DNA from: Rhyzopertha dominica
Lineage: Eukaryota > Arthropoda > Insecta > Coleoptera > Bostrichidae
Assembly: GCA_025024175.1 (NCBI GenBank)
Contig: QCXZ01000003.1
Span: 37,038,257-37,102,256 of the forward strand
Direction of reading: 5' to 3'
DNA length: 64,000 nt
Part shown: positions 32,540-44,900 of the stretch, piece after piece
Layout: the number at the start of each line of letters is the position of its first letter
Numbering within the stretch: the first letter of the stretch is position 1
Translations under genes and position numbers: made by a program
Notes under the pieces: model-generated
What the model was told of the DNA's origin: nothing
What the model saw: only the letters and a program-made list of their open reading frames with translations
Database searches by the model: none

Positions 32540-32658
32540 ACGGTTTTACTCAAGGAATCATAGCAAGGAATGCTCAAGGAGCATCGAACATAACCTCATA
32601 CGTTTGCGCGCTTGTGGTTTCAGTGCCTGTAAACTGGATACCTAATGTAATTTAAAAA
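32540..32658 (+). promoter_or_regulatory. Short 5' flank of PELP1
   Basis: Only about 120 bp lie between the hAT duplication and the ATG, so the promoter or 5' UTR either fits here or uses the transposon. No clear TATA box was seen. Confidence 0.4.
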
Positions 32659-32980
32659 ATGACTACTTTAATTTCGAAACAGCAGTTAGAACATTTGTGT
32701 ATGAACGTCTCATCAGATACTGTTTTTCATACGAATCTGTCGCTTCTTAAACATTATGTATCAAATGAAGCATGTGCTCCTCATATCATCGAATACCTTA
32801 ACCGACATCTGACATTCTATTCTACGCCTGATAATGATAAGGTATTTGAAACTATAAGTGATTTATTAGAATTTTGCAACAGCGAGATATGGACTGAATA
32901 TGCAGATGATTGGTTAAATATTGCAACACGCCATCACCATTCAAGTGATTTTATCAAACCACGATATTTAATATTAGTAG
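32659..32980 (+). CDS. PELP1: PELP1 exon 1
   Basis: ATG at 32659; donor GTAAGG at 32981. The encoded segment begins MTTLISKQQLEHLCMNVSSD and is helical. The intron to exon 2 is only 45 bp (32981-33025). Confidence 0.8.
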
Positions 32981-35900
32981 GTAAGGAAGATGCAGTACAT
33001 ACTTGAAGCATGATATTATAAACAGCATCAAACTGTGCTTTAGAAAAATTGATACGACTTGGCAATGGAATCCCAGAGTTTAGGAAAATGGTTATTTCTG
33101 ATCATCTGTCAAAGATCTTAGAAGCNTGCTTAACTATCGGTTCTCGTGCANCCGGTTCAGAATATGCTGTTATCTGCCTANCGACATNCTTTCAACTATA
33201 TGGTAATACATGTGGACCATTTAAAAATAAGCTGGAATCGTACCTACTCAAATATCTCGATTCTCAATGTCCAACAACAGATCCAATAGAAAAAGCAGGG
33301 GAAGCTTATCATTTTTTACAGCAAATTGGTAGTGGTGGGAATGGTGGTATAAATTATCAGAATTCATGGAATGCACAACTACAAAAAATCTGTTCCACAA
33401 TTCATCACCTATGTGATACATTATTTGAAGGAGTGGTGGAACTAAGCCATTATGAAAGAACTTCTAATACACCATTGGACTTTTCTCCCATCTATTCCAC
33501 AAATAGTAGAGTGCATATTTTGGGATTAATTGCAAATCGACTGGCAAACTGTGTATTATTCTTAAAAGCGATGTTACAGTAAGCATTTTCTATTTTGATT
33601 TCTTATTTATCCTTGTAAAACTTCCTTTTTAGATTGGAGTATCCTGTACCAAAGGTGATTCCAGTTGCACAGGTTTTAGGAATCTTTATTAGGGGACTTT
33701 CTATACATATATGTGTAGTAAGCAATACTCAGGGAAATGAGCATTTATCAGTTTTGATGATTAGGCATCATATTGACTTATTGCATTTGTTACAAGTATT
33801 CATTGGTTGGTAAGACATAAATTTTGTAATTATAGAGTTTTATCTCTTATTATTAACATGTATTTTCAGTCTTAAACATAATTTACTTCCATTTTCGTTC
33901 ACAGTTAGCAAACTGTTACTAGACTGTTTGAAAAGAACACACAGTTGCAGTTGTTTCAAGTATAGTAGGTAAGTTTTCCATTTTTTACATTTAATTAGCC
34001 GCAGTATGTAGGTATCTAAAAATTGATTTACAGAATTGGCATAAAATATGGGGCGATTCTAATTTGCAGGCTGGCAGGTCAGCTGCAGGTTAGCAGGTTA
34101 CAATGTAAAATCTTTGCAGGTTGGCCAAAATTCCTGCAGGATAGGGTGCATTCTAATCATACATCATTAACTTTAACACTGCATTACAGATTAACACTCC
34201 CACCCCCACTCCGAATAATTTTAGCTGCAGGTTAGCAAGTTGTAATGTAAAATCTTTGTAGGTTGACCAAAATTCTTGCAGGTCAGGGTGCATTCTAATC
34301 ATACATCATAAACTTTAACACTACATTACAGATTAACACCTCCTACCCCCACTCCGAACAATTATAGCTGCAGGTTAGCAAGTTGTAATGTAAAATCTTT
34401 GCAGGTTGACCAAAATTCCTGCAGGTCAGGGTGCATTCTAATCATACTTCATAAACTTTAACACTACATTACAGATTAACACCCCCTAACCCCACTCCGA
34501 ACAATTATAGCTGGAGGTTGGTAAGTTGTAATGTAAAATCTTTGCAGGTTGACCAAAATTCCTGCAGGTCAGGGTGTATTCTAATCATACATCATAAACT
34601 TGAACTCTATATTACAGATTAACATCCCCTACCCCCACTCCGAACAATTTTAGCTGCAGGTTGACAAAATTCTCACAAGTCACGAATCTAATCATACATT
34701 ATAAACTTTAACACTGTTAATTTGCAATGTAGTGTTAAAGTTTATGATGTATGATTAGAATGCACCCTGACCTGCAGGAATTTTGGCCAAGCTGCAAAGA
34801 TTTTACAGTACAACTTGCTAACCTGCAGCTATAATTGTTCGGAGTGGGGGGGTAGGGGNTGTTATTNTGTAATGTAGTGTTAAAGTTTATGATGTNTGAT
34901 TAGAATGCACCCTGACCTGCAGGAATTTTGGCCAAGCTGCAAAGATTTTACATTACAACTTGCTAACCCGCAGCTATAATTGTTCGGGGTGGGGGTAGGG
35001 GGTGTTAATCTGCAATGCAGTGTTAAAGTTTATGATGTATGATTAGAATGCACCCTGACCTGCAGGAATTTTGGCCAACCTGCAACGATTTTACATTACA
35101 ACTTGCTAACCTGCAGCTATAATTGTTCGGAGTGGGGGTAGGGGGTGTTAATCTGCAATATAGTGTTAAAGTTTATGATGTATGATTAGAATGCACCCTA
35201 ACTTGAGGAATTTTGGCCAACCTGCAAAGATTTTACATTACAACTTGCTAACCTGCAGCTATAATTGTTCGGAGTGGGGGTAGGAGGTGTTAATCTGTAA
35301 TGTAGTGTTAAAGTTTATGATGTATGATTAGAATGCACCCTGACCTGCAGGAATTTTGGCCAAGCTGCAAAGATTTTACATTACAACTTGCTAACCTGCA
35401 GCTATAATTGTTCGGAGTGGGGGTAGGAGGTGTTAATCTGTAATGTAGTGTTAAAGTTTATGATGTATGATTAGAATGCACCCTGACCTGCAGGAATTTT
35501 GGCCAAGCTGCAAAGATTTTACATTACAACTTGCTAACCTGCAGCTATAATTGTTCGGAGTGGGGGTAGGGGTTGTTATTCTGTAATGTAGTGTTAAAGT
35601 TTATGATGTATGATTAGAATGCACCCTGACCTGCAGGAATTTTGGCCAAGCTGCAAAGATTTTACATTACAACTTGCTAACCTGCAGCTATAATTGTTCG
35701 GAGTGGGGGTAGGAGGTGTTAATCTGTAATGTAGTGTTAAAGTTTATGATGTATGATTAGAATGCACCCTGACCTGCAGGAATTTTGGCCAAGCTGCAAA
35801 GATTTTACATTACAACTTGCTAACCTGCAGCTATAATTGTTCGGAGTGGGGGTAGGGGTTGTTATTCAGTAATGTAGTGTTAAAGTTTATGATGTATGAT

Positions 35901-38900
35901 TAGAATGCACCCTGACCTGCAGGAATTTTGGCCAAGCTGCAAAGATTTTACATTACAACTTGCTAACCTGCAGCTATAATTGTTCGGGGTGGGGGTAGGG
36001 GGTGTTAATNNGCAATGNAGTGTTAAAGTTTATGATGTATGATTAGAATGCACCCTGACCTGCAGGANTTTTGGCCAACCTGCAACGATTTTACATTACA
36101 ACTTGCTAACCTGCAGCTATAATTGTTGGGAGTGGGGGTAGGGGGTGTTAATCTGCAATATAGTGTTAAAGTTTATGATGTATGATTAGAATGCACCCTA
36201 ACTTGAGGAATTTTGGCCAACCTGCAAAGATTTTACATTACAACTTGCTAACCTGCAGCTATAATTGTTCGGAGTGGGGGTAGGAGGTGTTAATCTGTAA
36301 TGTAGTGTTAAAGTTTATGATGTATGATTAGAATGCATCCTGACCTGCAGGAATTTTGGCCAACCTGCAAAGATTTTACATTACAACTTGCTAACCAGCA
36401 GCTATAATTGTTCGGAGTGGGGGTAGGGGTTGTTATTCTGTAATGTAGTGTTAAAGTTTATGATGTATGATTAGAATGCACCCTGACCTGCAGGAATTTT
36501 GGCCAAGCTGCAAAGATTTTACATTACAACTTGCTAACCTGCAGCTATAATTGTTCGGAGTGGGGGTAGGAGGTGTTAATCTGTAATGTAGTGTTAAAGT
36601 TTATGATGTATGATTAGAATGCACCCTGACCTGCAGGAATTTTGGCCAAGCTGCAAAGATTTTACATTACAACTTGCTAACCTGCAGCTATAATTGTTCG
36701 GAGTGGGGGTAGGGGTTGTTATTCTGTAATGTAGTGTTAAAGTTTATGATGTATGATTAGAATGCACCCTGACCTGCAGGAATTTTGGCCAAGCTGCAAA
36801 GATTTTACATTACAACTTGCTAACCTGCAGCTATAATTGTTCGGAGTGGGGGTAGGGGTTGTTATTCAGTAATGTAGTGTTAAAGTTTATGATGTATGAT
36901 TAGAATGCACCCTGACCTGCAGGAATTTTGGCCAAGCTGCAAAGATTTTACATTACAACTTGCTAACCTGCAGCTATAATTGTTCGGGGTGGGGGTAGGG
37001 GGTGTTAATCTGCAATGCAGTGTTAAAGTTTATGATGTATGATTAGAATGCACCCTGACCTGCAGGAATTTTGGCCAACCTGCAACGATTTTACATTACA
37101 ACTTGCTAACCTGCAGCTATAATTGTTCGGAGTGGGGGTAGGAGGTGTTAATCTGTAATGTAGTGTTAAAGTTTATGATGTATGATTAGAATGCACCCTG
37201 ACCTGCAGGAATTTTGGCCAAGCTGCAAAGATTTTACATTACAACTTGCTAACCTGCAGCTATAATTGTTCGGAGTGGGGGTAGGGGTTGTTATTCAGTA
37301 ATGTAGTGTTAAAGTTTATGATGTATGATTAGAATGCACCCTGACCTGCAGGAATTTTGGCCAAGCTGCAAAGATTTTACATTACAACTTGCTAACCTGC
37401 AGCTATAATTGTTCGGGGTGGGGGTAGGGGGTGTTAATCTGCAATGCAGTGTTAAAGTTTATGATGTATGATTAGAATGCACCCTGACCTGCAGGAATTT
37501 TGGCCAACCTGCAACGATTTTACATTACAACTTGCTAACCTGCAGCTATAATTGTTCGGAGTGGGGGTAGGGGGTGTTAATCTGCAATATAGTGTTAAAG
37601 TTTATGATGTATGATTAGAATGCACCCTAACTTGAGGAATTTTGGCCAACCTGCAAAGATTTTACATTACAACTTGCTAACCTGCAGCTATAATTGTTCG
37701 GAGTGGGGGTAGGAGGTGTTAATCTGTAATGTAGTGTTAAAGTTTATGATGTATGATTAGAATGCATCCTGACCTGCAGGAATTTTGGCCAACCTGCAAA
37801 GATTTTACATTACAACTTGCTAACCAGCAGCTATAATTGTTCGGAGTGGGGGTAGGGGTTGTTATTCTGTAATGTAGTGTTAAAGTTTATGATGTATGAT
37901 TAGAATGCACCCTGACCTGCAGGAATTTTGGCCAAGCTGCAAAGATTTTACATTACAACTTGCTAACCAGCAGCTATAATTGTTCGGAGTGGGGGTAGGG
38001 GTTGTTATTCTGTAATGTAGTGTTAAAGTTTATGATGTATGATTAGAATGCACCCTGACCTGCAGGAATTTTGGCCAAGCTGCAAAGATTTTACATTACA
38101 ACTTGCTAACCTGCAGCTATAATTGTTCGGAGTGGGGGTAGGAGGTGTTAATCTGTAATGTAGTGTTAAAGTTTATGATGTATGATTAGAATGCACCCTG
38201 ACCTGCAGGAATTTTGGCCAAGCTGCAAAGATTTTACATTACAACTTGCTAACCTGCAGCTATAATTGTTCGGAGTGGGGGTAGGAGGTGTTAATCTGTA
38301 ATGTAGTGTTAAAGTTTATGATGTATGATTAGAATGCACCCTGACCTGCAGGAATTTTGGCCAAGCTGCAAAGATTTTACATTACAACTTGCTAACCTGC
38401 AGCTATAATTGTTCGGAGTGGGGGTAGGAGGTGTTAATCTGTAATGTAGTGTTAAAGTTTATGATGTATGATTAGAATGCACCCTGACCTGCAGGAATTT
38501 TGGCCAAGCTGCAAAGATTTTACATTACAACTTGCTAACCTGCAGCTATAATTGTTCGGAGTGGGGGTAGGGGGTGTTAATCTGTAATGTAGTGTTAAAG
38601 TTTATGATGTATGATTAGAATGCACCCTGACCTGCAGGAATTTTGGCCAAGCTGCAAAGATTTTACGTTACAACTTGCTAACCTGCAGCTATAATTGTTC
38701 GGAGTGGGGGTAGGAGGTGTTAATCTGTAATGTAGTGTTAAAGTTTATGATGTATGATTAGAATGCACCCTGACCTGCAGGAATTTTGGCNAAGCTGCAA
38801 AGATTTTACATTACAACTTGCTAACCTGCAGCTATAATTGTTCGGAGTGGGGGTAGGGGTTGTTATTCTGTAATGTAGTGTTAAAGTTTATGATGTATGA

Positions 38901-41900
38901 TTAGAATGCACCCTGACCTGCAGGAATTTTGGCCAAGCTGCAAAGATTTTACATTACAACTTGCTAACCTGCAGCTATAATTGTTCGGAGTGGGGGTAGG
39001 AGGTGTTAATCTGTAATGTAGTGTTAAAGTTTATGATGTATGATTAGAATGCACCCTGACCTGCAGGAATTTTGGCCAAGCTGCAAAGATTTTACATTAC
39101 AACTTGCTAACCTGCAGCTATAATTGTTCGGAGTGGGGGTAGGAGGTGTTAATCTGTAATGTAGTGTTAAAGTTTATGATGTATGATTAGAATGCACCCT
39201 GACCTGCAGGAATTTTGGCCAAGCTGCAAAGATTTTACATTACAACTTGCTAACCTGCAGCTATAATTGTTCGGAGTGGGGGTAGGGGTTGTTATTCTGT
39301 AATGTAGTGTTAAAGTTTATGATGTATGATTAGAATGCACCCTGACCTGCAGGAATTTTGGCCAAGCTGCAAAGATTTTACATTACAACTTGCTAACCTG
39401 CAGCTATAATTGTTCGGAGTGGGGGTAGGGGGTGTTAATCTGCAATATAGTGTTAAAGTTTATGATGTATGATTAGAATGCACCCTAACTTGAGGAATTT
39501 TGGCCAACCTGCAAAGATTTTACATTACAACTTGCTAACCTGCAGCTATAATTGTTCGGAGNGGGGGTAGGAGGTGTTAATCTGTAATGTAGTGTTAAAG
39601 TTTATGATGTATGATTAGAATGCATCCTGACCTGCAGGAATTTTGGCCAACCTGCAAAGATTTTACATTACAACTTGCTAACCAGCAGCTATAATTGTTC
39701 GGAGTGGGGGTAGGGGGTGTTAATATGTAATGTAGTGTTAAAGTTTATGATGTATGATTAGAATGCATCCTGACCTGCAGGAATTTTGGTCAACCTGCAA
39801 GGATTTTACATTATAACCTGCTAACCTGCAGCAGACCTGTCAACCTGCAAATTAGGTAGACCCTAAAATATGTGTTACAAATTATATAGCCATCTGCAAT
39901 GAAACACAAACTGTTGGAGTACTCTCTGAGAACTTACCGTAACCTGAAGACGCAATTCTGACCGAATTTATCAAACTGTTTGTGATTTTATCAAAATTTG
40001 AAACAGGCATACATGAAAACTGTAGGTATTAAACAAATAAAAAGTTTACAACAGCTATTATATAAATAATATTCTTTAAGATTGCATTAAATCTTTTTAT
40101 TGAATTTTGCCTATATGAATATGAATAATATCAAAATCAGTTTGTTTGCAAAATTATACAGTAGTAGTCGCCCCATATATAAGTTCCGCATGCACTAAAC
40201 AAGAGTGTTTTTTGTATCTGATACACAAGCTTTTCTTCTTTTAACTGCAAAAAAATATTTGCCAGGAGCATCACCGTTTGCTTTTTGATTTTCAGGAGCA
40301 ATTCCTAGAATTCCTTGAATATATACAAGCAATGCTCTACTCCTGGGAGTGCTGCGAGTGAATTGCTCCTGCTCAACCTCGTACCTCTTTTTTACTATAT
40401 AATCCATGAAACTAATAGGTTTTTTGTTGAACAAATGAGCACAAATACAATATATCTATTTTATTTAAGTTACTGGTAGATCGCTTTTGGCCAATAAATA
40501 AAGAGGGCGGTTAAAGCTTTGTGGTTATTATATGGGGTGACTTGAAGTGTAGAATTTTGCAAAAAAAGCAGATTTCAATATTCAGTTGTAGGCAAATTCA
40601 ATAAAAAGAATTAGTAATGTTAAAGAATATTATATATATTATTAATATAGCTGTTGCAAACTTTTTACTTGTTCTATTACCTACGATTTTTTTTGTATGC
40701 CTGTTTATAATTTCACATTTTCGTAAAATCACAACTTAGTTGTAAGATAATTCGGCCGAAATTGTGTCTTCAGGTTGCGACAAGTTCTCTAAGATACACC
40801 AACAGTTTATGTTTCATTGTGGTGTAAAACGAACTCTTTTGTTTTCCTTCTGTAAATGGTGCAGTGCCATTGCACACTTTGCTATTGTGCAAATGATGAC
40901 AAAATAACTACCAGCTAAAAAAATCAGACTCAAAACCGCACAGAAACCGAACACTTAATAGTAATGTTCACCCAAGACAAACGCAGTTTTGCATTTTGCA
41001 CCCAAGGTTACGTCACATGTAGTAGATCCACAAAAAAAAATTGCCTGCTTGGCATATTATACTTTATTCCCGCCTAGTTCTGCTCTAGCGTAAGCAACAA
41101 ACATGTCCAAATAATCTTTTGCAATACAAAGTATTATGTACATTTTCATTTGCATGTCACAAACCTGACACAGGAATTTTTGCTAACGAATCAAGCAGAT
41201 GTTGAAATCAACATAAATAGGCCAGCCTTAGTGGTCCAAGGCATAGCATGTTTGCCTCTGGACCAAAAGGTTGCAGGTTCGAGTCCGGCCCAGAGCATTG
41301 GTATTAATGATTCAGAGAATCGAATAAACACCATTTATTGAGAAAAAAGTTTTGTTTTCGAGTTACAATTAACATACGTGTGACTAGCCAGCTTTACTTC
41401 TAAATAGGAAACAAAACTTCAGTTCAAATGTCAAAAGTGTGGAGGTATACGACAGATACTAACTATGCCGCTGGATTCTAAATAAAATGGTCTGTAGGAA
41501 CCCATTGTCTATAAGCCGTCTCAGATACAAGGGGTATCTGAAAATGCAACATTCAAATTTCCCCTATGACAATTGTTTGCAACATCTCTCATTTCACAAA
41601 AAAAGTGACATGTATTCGTGAAAACTGCAATTGTAAACTGAACAATAACACATTTTGTTTGCTACACAGCCACATAAAACAAAATATCTATTTTTCGTAC
41701 ATGTCCAAACATTTAGTTGTCAGGAGAATTAGCCCCTTTACAAAGCAATTTTATTTGTTCAAAAGTGGATGAGTACAATATCTTAATTGTTATTGTGCTG
41801 TACTGAACAACATTTAGTATACATTGATGTAGTTTACTATGAAAATTGTTAGTGTTTAATTGTATTTATTTTATTTATCTCAGATATAATAATTAATCAA

Positions 41901-44900
41901 CATTATATCATAGCAAAGATTTCAGTGAACTGTCATTTTTTCACAGTGATTATCAGACTGCAGTATACAAGACAATATCATACTGGATACAAATTTGTGG
42001 AAATGCATTCAACTATTCCTTGCATGAGAAATTTTTAGAGCTAGTAGTGAAAGATATTTCTCCAATGGAACCTAAAGTTGTCTTGCAGGTATACTGAAAA
42101 CTAGGTACAACATTTATGTGTGAATTAATGTAAACACTCTTTTAGTTAAACACAGAACATAAGGGAAAGAGGAAAAAATCACGCCAGAAGTTTAGTGCTG
42201 GCAAGGATACTCATCAGCCTGTAAGAAATTTAGTGGTAAAGGAAGAAATATGCACATCAGCTTTACAATGCCTTAATGAATTTTTGAGGCATATTCCAGT
42301 AAGAGTAAATGCCAGGCAGACAGAGGTAAGTTATCAGCAAAGGTGCTTAAGCAGAATACTTATATTAAAAATATGAATAAAATTCATCAACCTAGTTAGA
42401 CGAGTAAAATATTAGCTTGCACAAATTGTCGTGATTTTGGACATCAGGAAATATATACAGTGCAACCTCCTTTAGCTGGACAGGGATTTGATTACATTTT
42501 GATCTCGAAACAAAGCCCTGACCTGACATGTAAGTTTGCACGGTGCTTCAGTTAATCAGTGGTAGTCGAATCAGGCATATACTTTGATACAGAGCAGTTC
42601 TCATTGCATTCTCTGTAACAGTTGAAAATATAAAAACAGAAGCATACAACAGTTTTAATATAATAAAACATGCACACCCGCAATGGCCGGAATGAGCATG
42701 GTGGCTTGGTCATTTACATAGGAAACAATCTGTTGTATTCTGCAATAGTTCGTGTTTGCTTGCTTTCTTTTTTACCAGGCACTTACTGAAAGCTTATTTT
42801 ATACGCTGTGTATATAAGGAAAACCTGGAACTATGTAAAACAGCCGGCAGTTTGTGGGCTGAGTCCATTTTATGAGGATTCGACAGAGTAAATAAAAACA
42901 GTATTCTGTATCTGGCTAAATATTAAATATAATATGCACTTTGAAGGTCACACAGCTATTCCCTCTTGCTTAAACTGGATAGTGAACATGTTAAAAGTTA
43001 AATGAAAAATGAGAGTAGTAAGTCCAAAAGCACTCTTTAGTTTTAGATAAGGACATCGTGATGTGGAAGGAAATTAGCTAAATTCTATTTGTACTTCGCT
43101 GATTTAGCCAGTCTATTATCTATTGTTCATTGTTTTCAACATTTATTATTATTAGTAGACCCATGGTGTACCAGTGGGGCTGTAGTTAACCTTTTAAAAA
43201 AAAAGTTAAGAGCTCAAACTGCTTTTTGTAAGTACAAGACTATGTAAGTTATGGAAAATGAGTAAACCGTGTTTTACTTAACAATAAGAAACGAGTAGAT
43301 GTATTTTTACGTATGTACGTATGTACCAGGTGTAGAAGTATGAAACCGGAATTTCCCTATAGATGGTGCTCGCTATCAGTTTAAAGACCGTAAGACCGCT
43401 TCTGTAGCGCCATCTTCTCCCTCTAACAGCTGACGAAGTTTGTCAACACATAATAACCTAAGTTTCATACACCGGTATATTTTTCTATAACCTCAAACAT
43501 GTCGAGTTTTGTGCCTACGAACTATGATTTGCGGACAGCATGGGTTTTCTGCTATCATTTGAAGAAAACTGCTGCAGAATCGCATAGAATGCTTGTCGAA
43601 ACATACGGTGAACATGCTCTAGGCAAAACTCAATGCTTTGAGTGGTTTAACAAATTTAAAAGTGGTGATTTTGACGTGAGAAACGAGGAGCGTGGGAAAC
43701 CACCGAAAAAGTTTGAAGACAAGGACTTGCAAGCCTTATTGGATGAAGACGATACTCAAACTCAACAAGAACTCACGGAACAATTAAATGTGACGCAAAA
43801 AGCAGTATCTCTTCGTCTGGAAGCTATGGGAAAGATTCCGAAAGTGGGAATATGGGTACCACATGAACTGAATGAAAGACAGCAAGAAAATCGAAAAACC
43901 ACTTGTCAAATGCTGCTCGTCAGATGTAAAAGAAAATCATTTCTTCATCGAATAGTGACAGGTGATGAAAAGTGAATATATTTTCAGAATCCTAAGCGTC
44001 GTAAATCATGGGTGAATCCAGGCGAACCATCAACATCCACTGCAAGACCAAATCGTTTTGGAAAGAAAACAATGCTGTGCGTTTGGTGAGATCAAAAGGG
44101 TATAATATATTATGAGCTACCAAAAACCTGGCGAAACCGTTAACACTGATCGCTACCAACAACAAATGATCGATTTGAATCGAGCAATACGTGAAAAATG
44201 ACCAGAATATGCAAGAAGGCAACATAAGGCCATTTTGCTTCATGATAATGCCCCCTCACACACAGCAAAACGAGTCACGGATACGATTGAGGCGTTCAAT
44301 TGGGAAATACTAACGCATGTGGCTTATTCTCCAGACTTGGCTCCGTCTGATTACCATCTATTCGCATCATTGGGACATGCACTCGCTGAACAGATTTCAA
44401 TATTCAGTTGTAGGCAAATTCAATGAAAAGAATTAGTAATGTTAAAGAATATTATATATATTATTAATATAGCTGTTGCAAACTTTTTATTTGTTCTATT
44501 ACCTATGATTTTTTTTGTATGCCTGTTTATAATTTCACATTTTCGTAAAATCACAACTTAGTTGTAAGAAATTCGGCCGAAATTGTGTCTTCAGGTTGCG
44601 ACAAGTTCTCTAAGATACACCAATAGTTTATGTTTCATTGTGGTGTAAAACAAACTCTTTTGTTTTCCTTCTGTAAATGGTGCAGTGCCATTGCACACTT
44701 TGCTATTGTACAAATGATGACAAAATAACTACCAGCTAAAAAAATCAGACTCAAAACCGCACAGAAACCGAACAGTTAATAGTAATGTTCACCCAAGACA
44801 AATGTAGTTTTGCATTTTGCACCCAAGGTTACGTCACATGTAGTAGATCCACAAAAAAAAATCGCCTGCTTGGCATATTATACTTTATTCCCGCCTAGTT

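Larger units (their letters stand above)
33969..41946 (+). other. PELP1 intron 4, 8.0 kb
   Basis: Dominated by the foldback element (34051-39863), followed by a degenerate palindrome (39890-40820) and a tRNA-derived SINE-like segment (41215-41345). 41346-41946 is unrecognised. Confidence 0.85.

Noticed and set aside
34023..34235. Open frame at the left end of the foldback element
   Set aside because: Composed of the ~142-bp subrepeat; the same frame is not kept along the arm.
40195..40434. 79-codon minus-strand frame inside the degenerate palindrome
   Set aside because: No recognisable family, flanked by repeat arms, no splice or polyadenylation context.
41225..41297. Functional tRNA gene
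   Set aside because: A B-box-like sequence is present, but acceptor and T stems do not pair cleanly; a tRNA-derived SINE is more likely.
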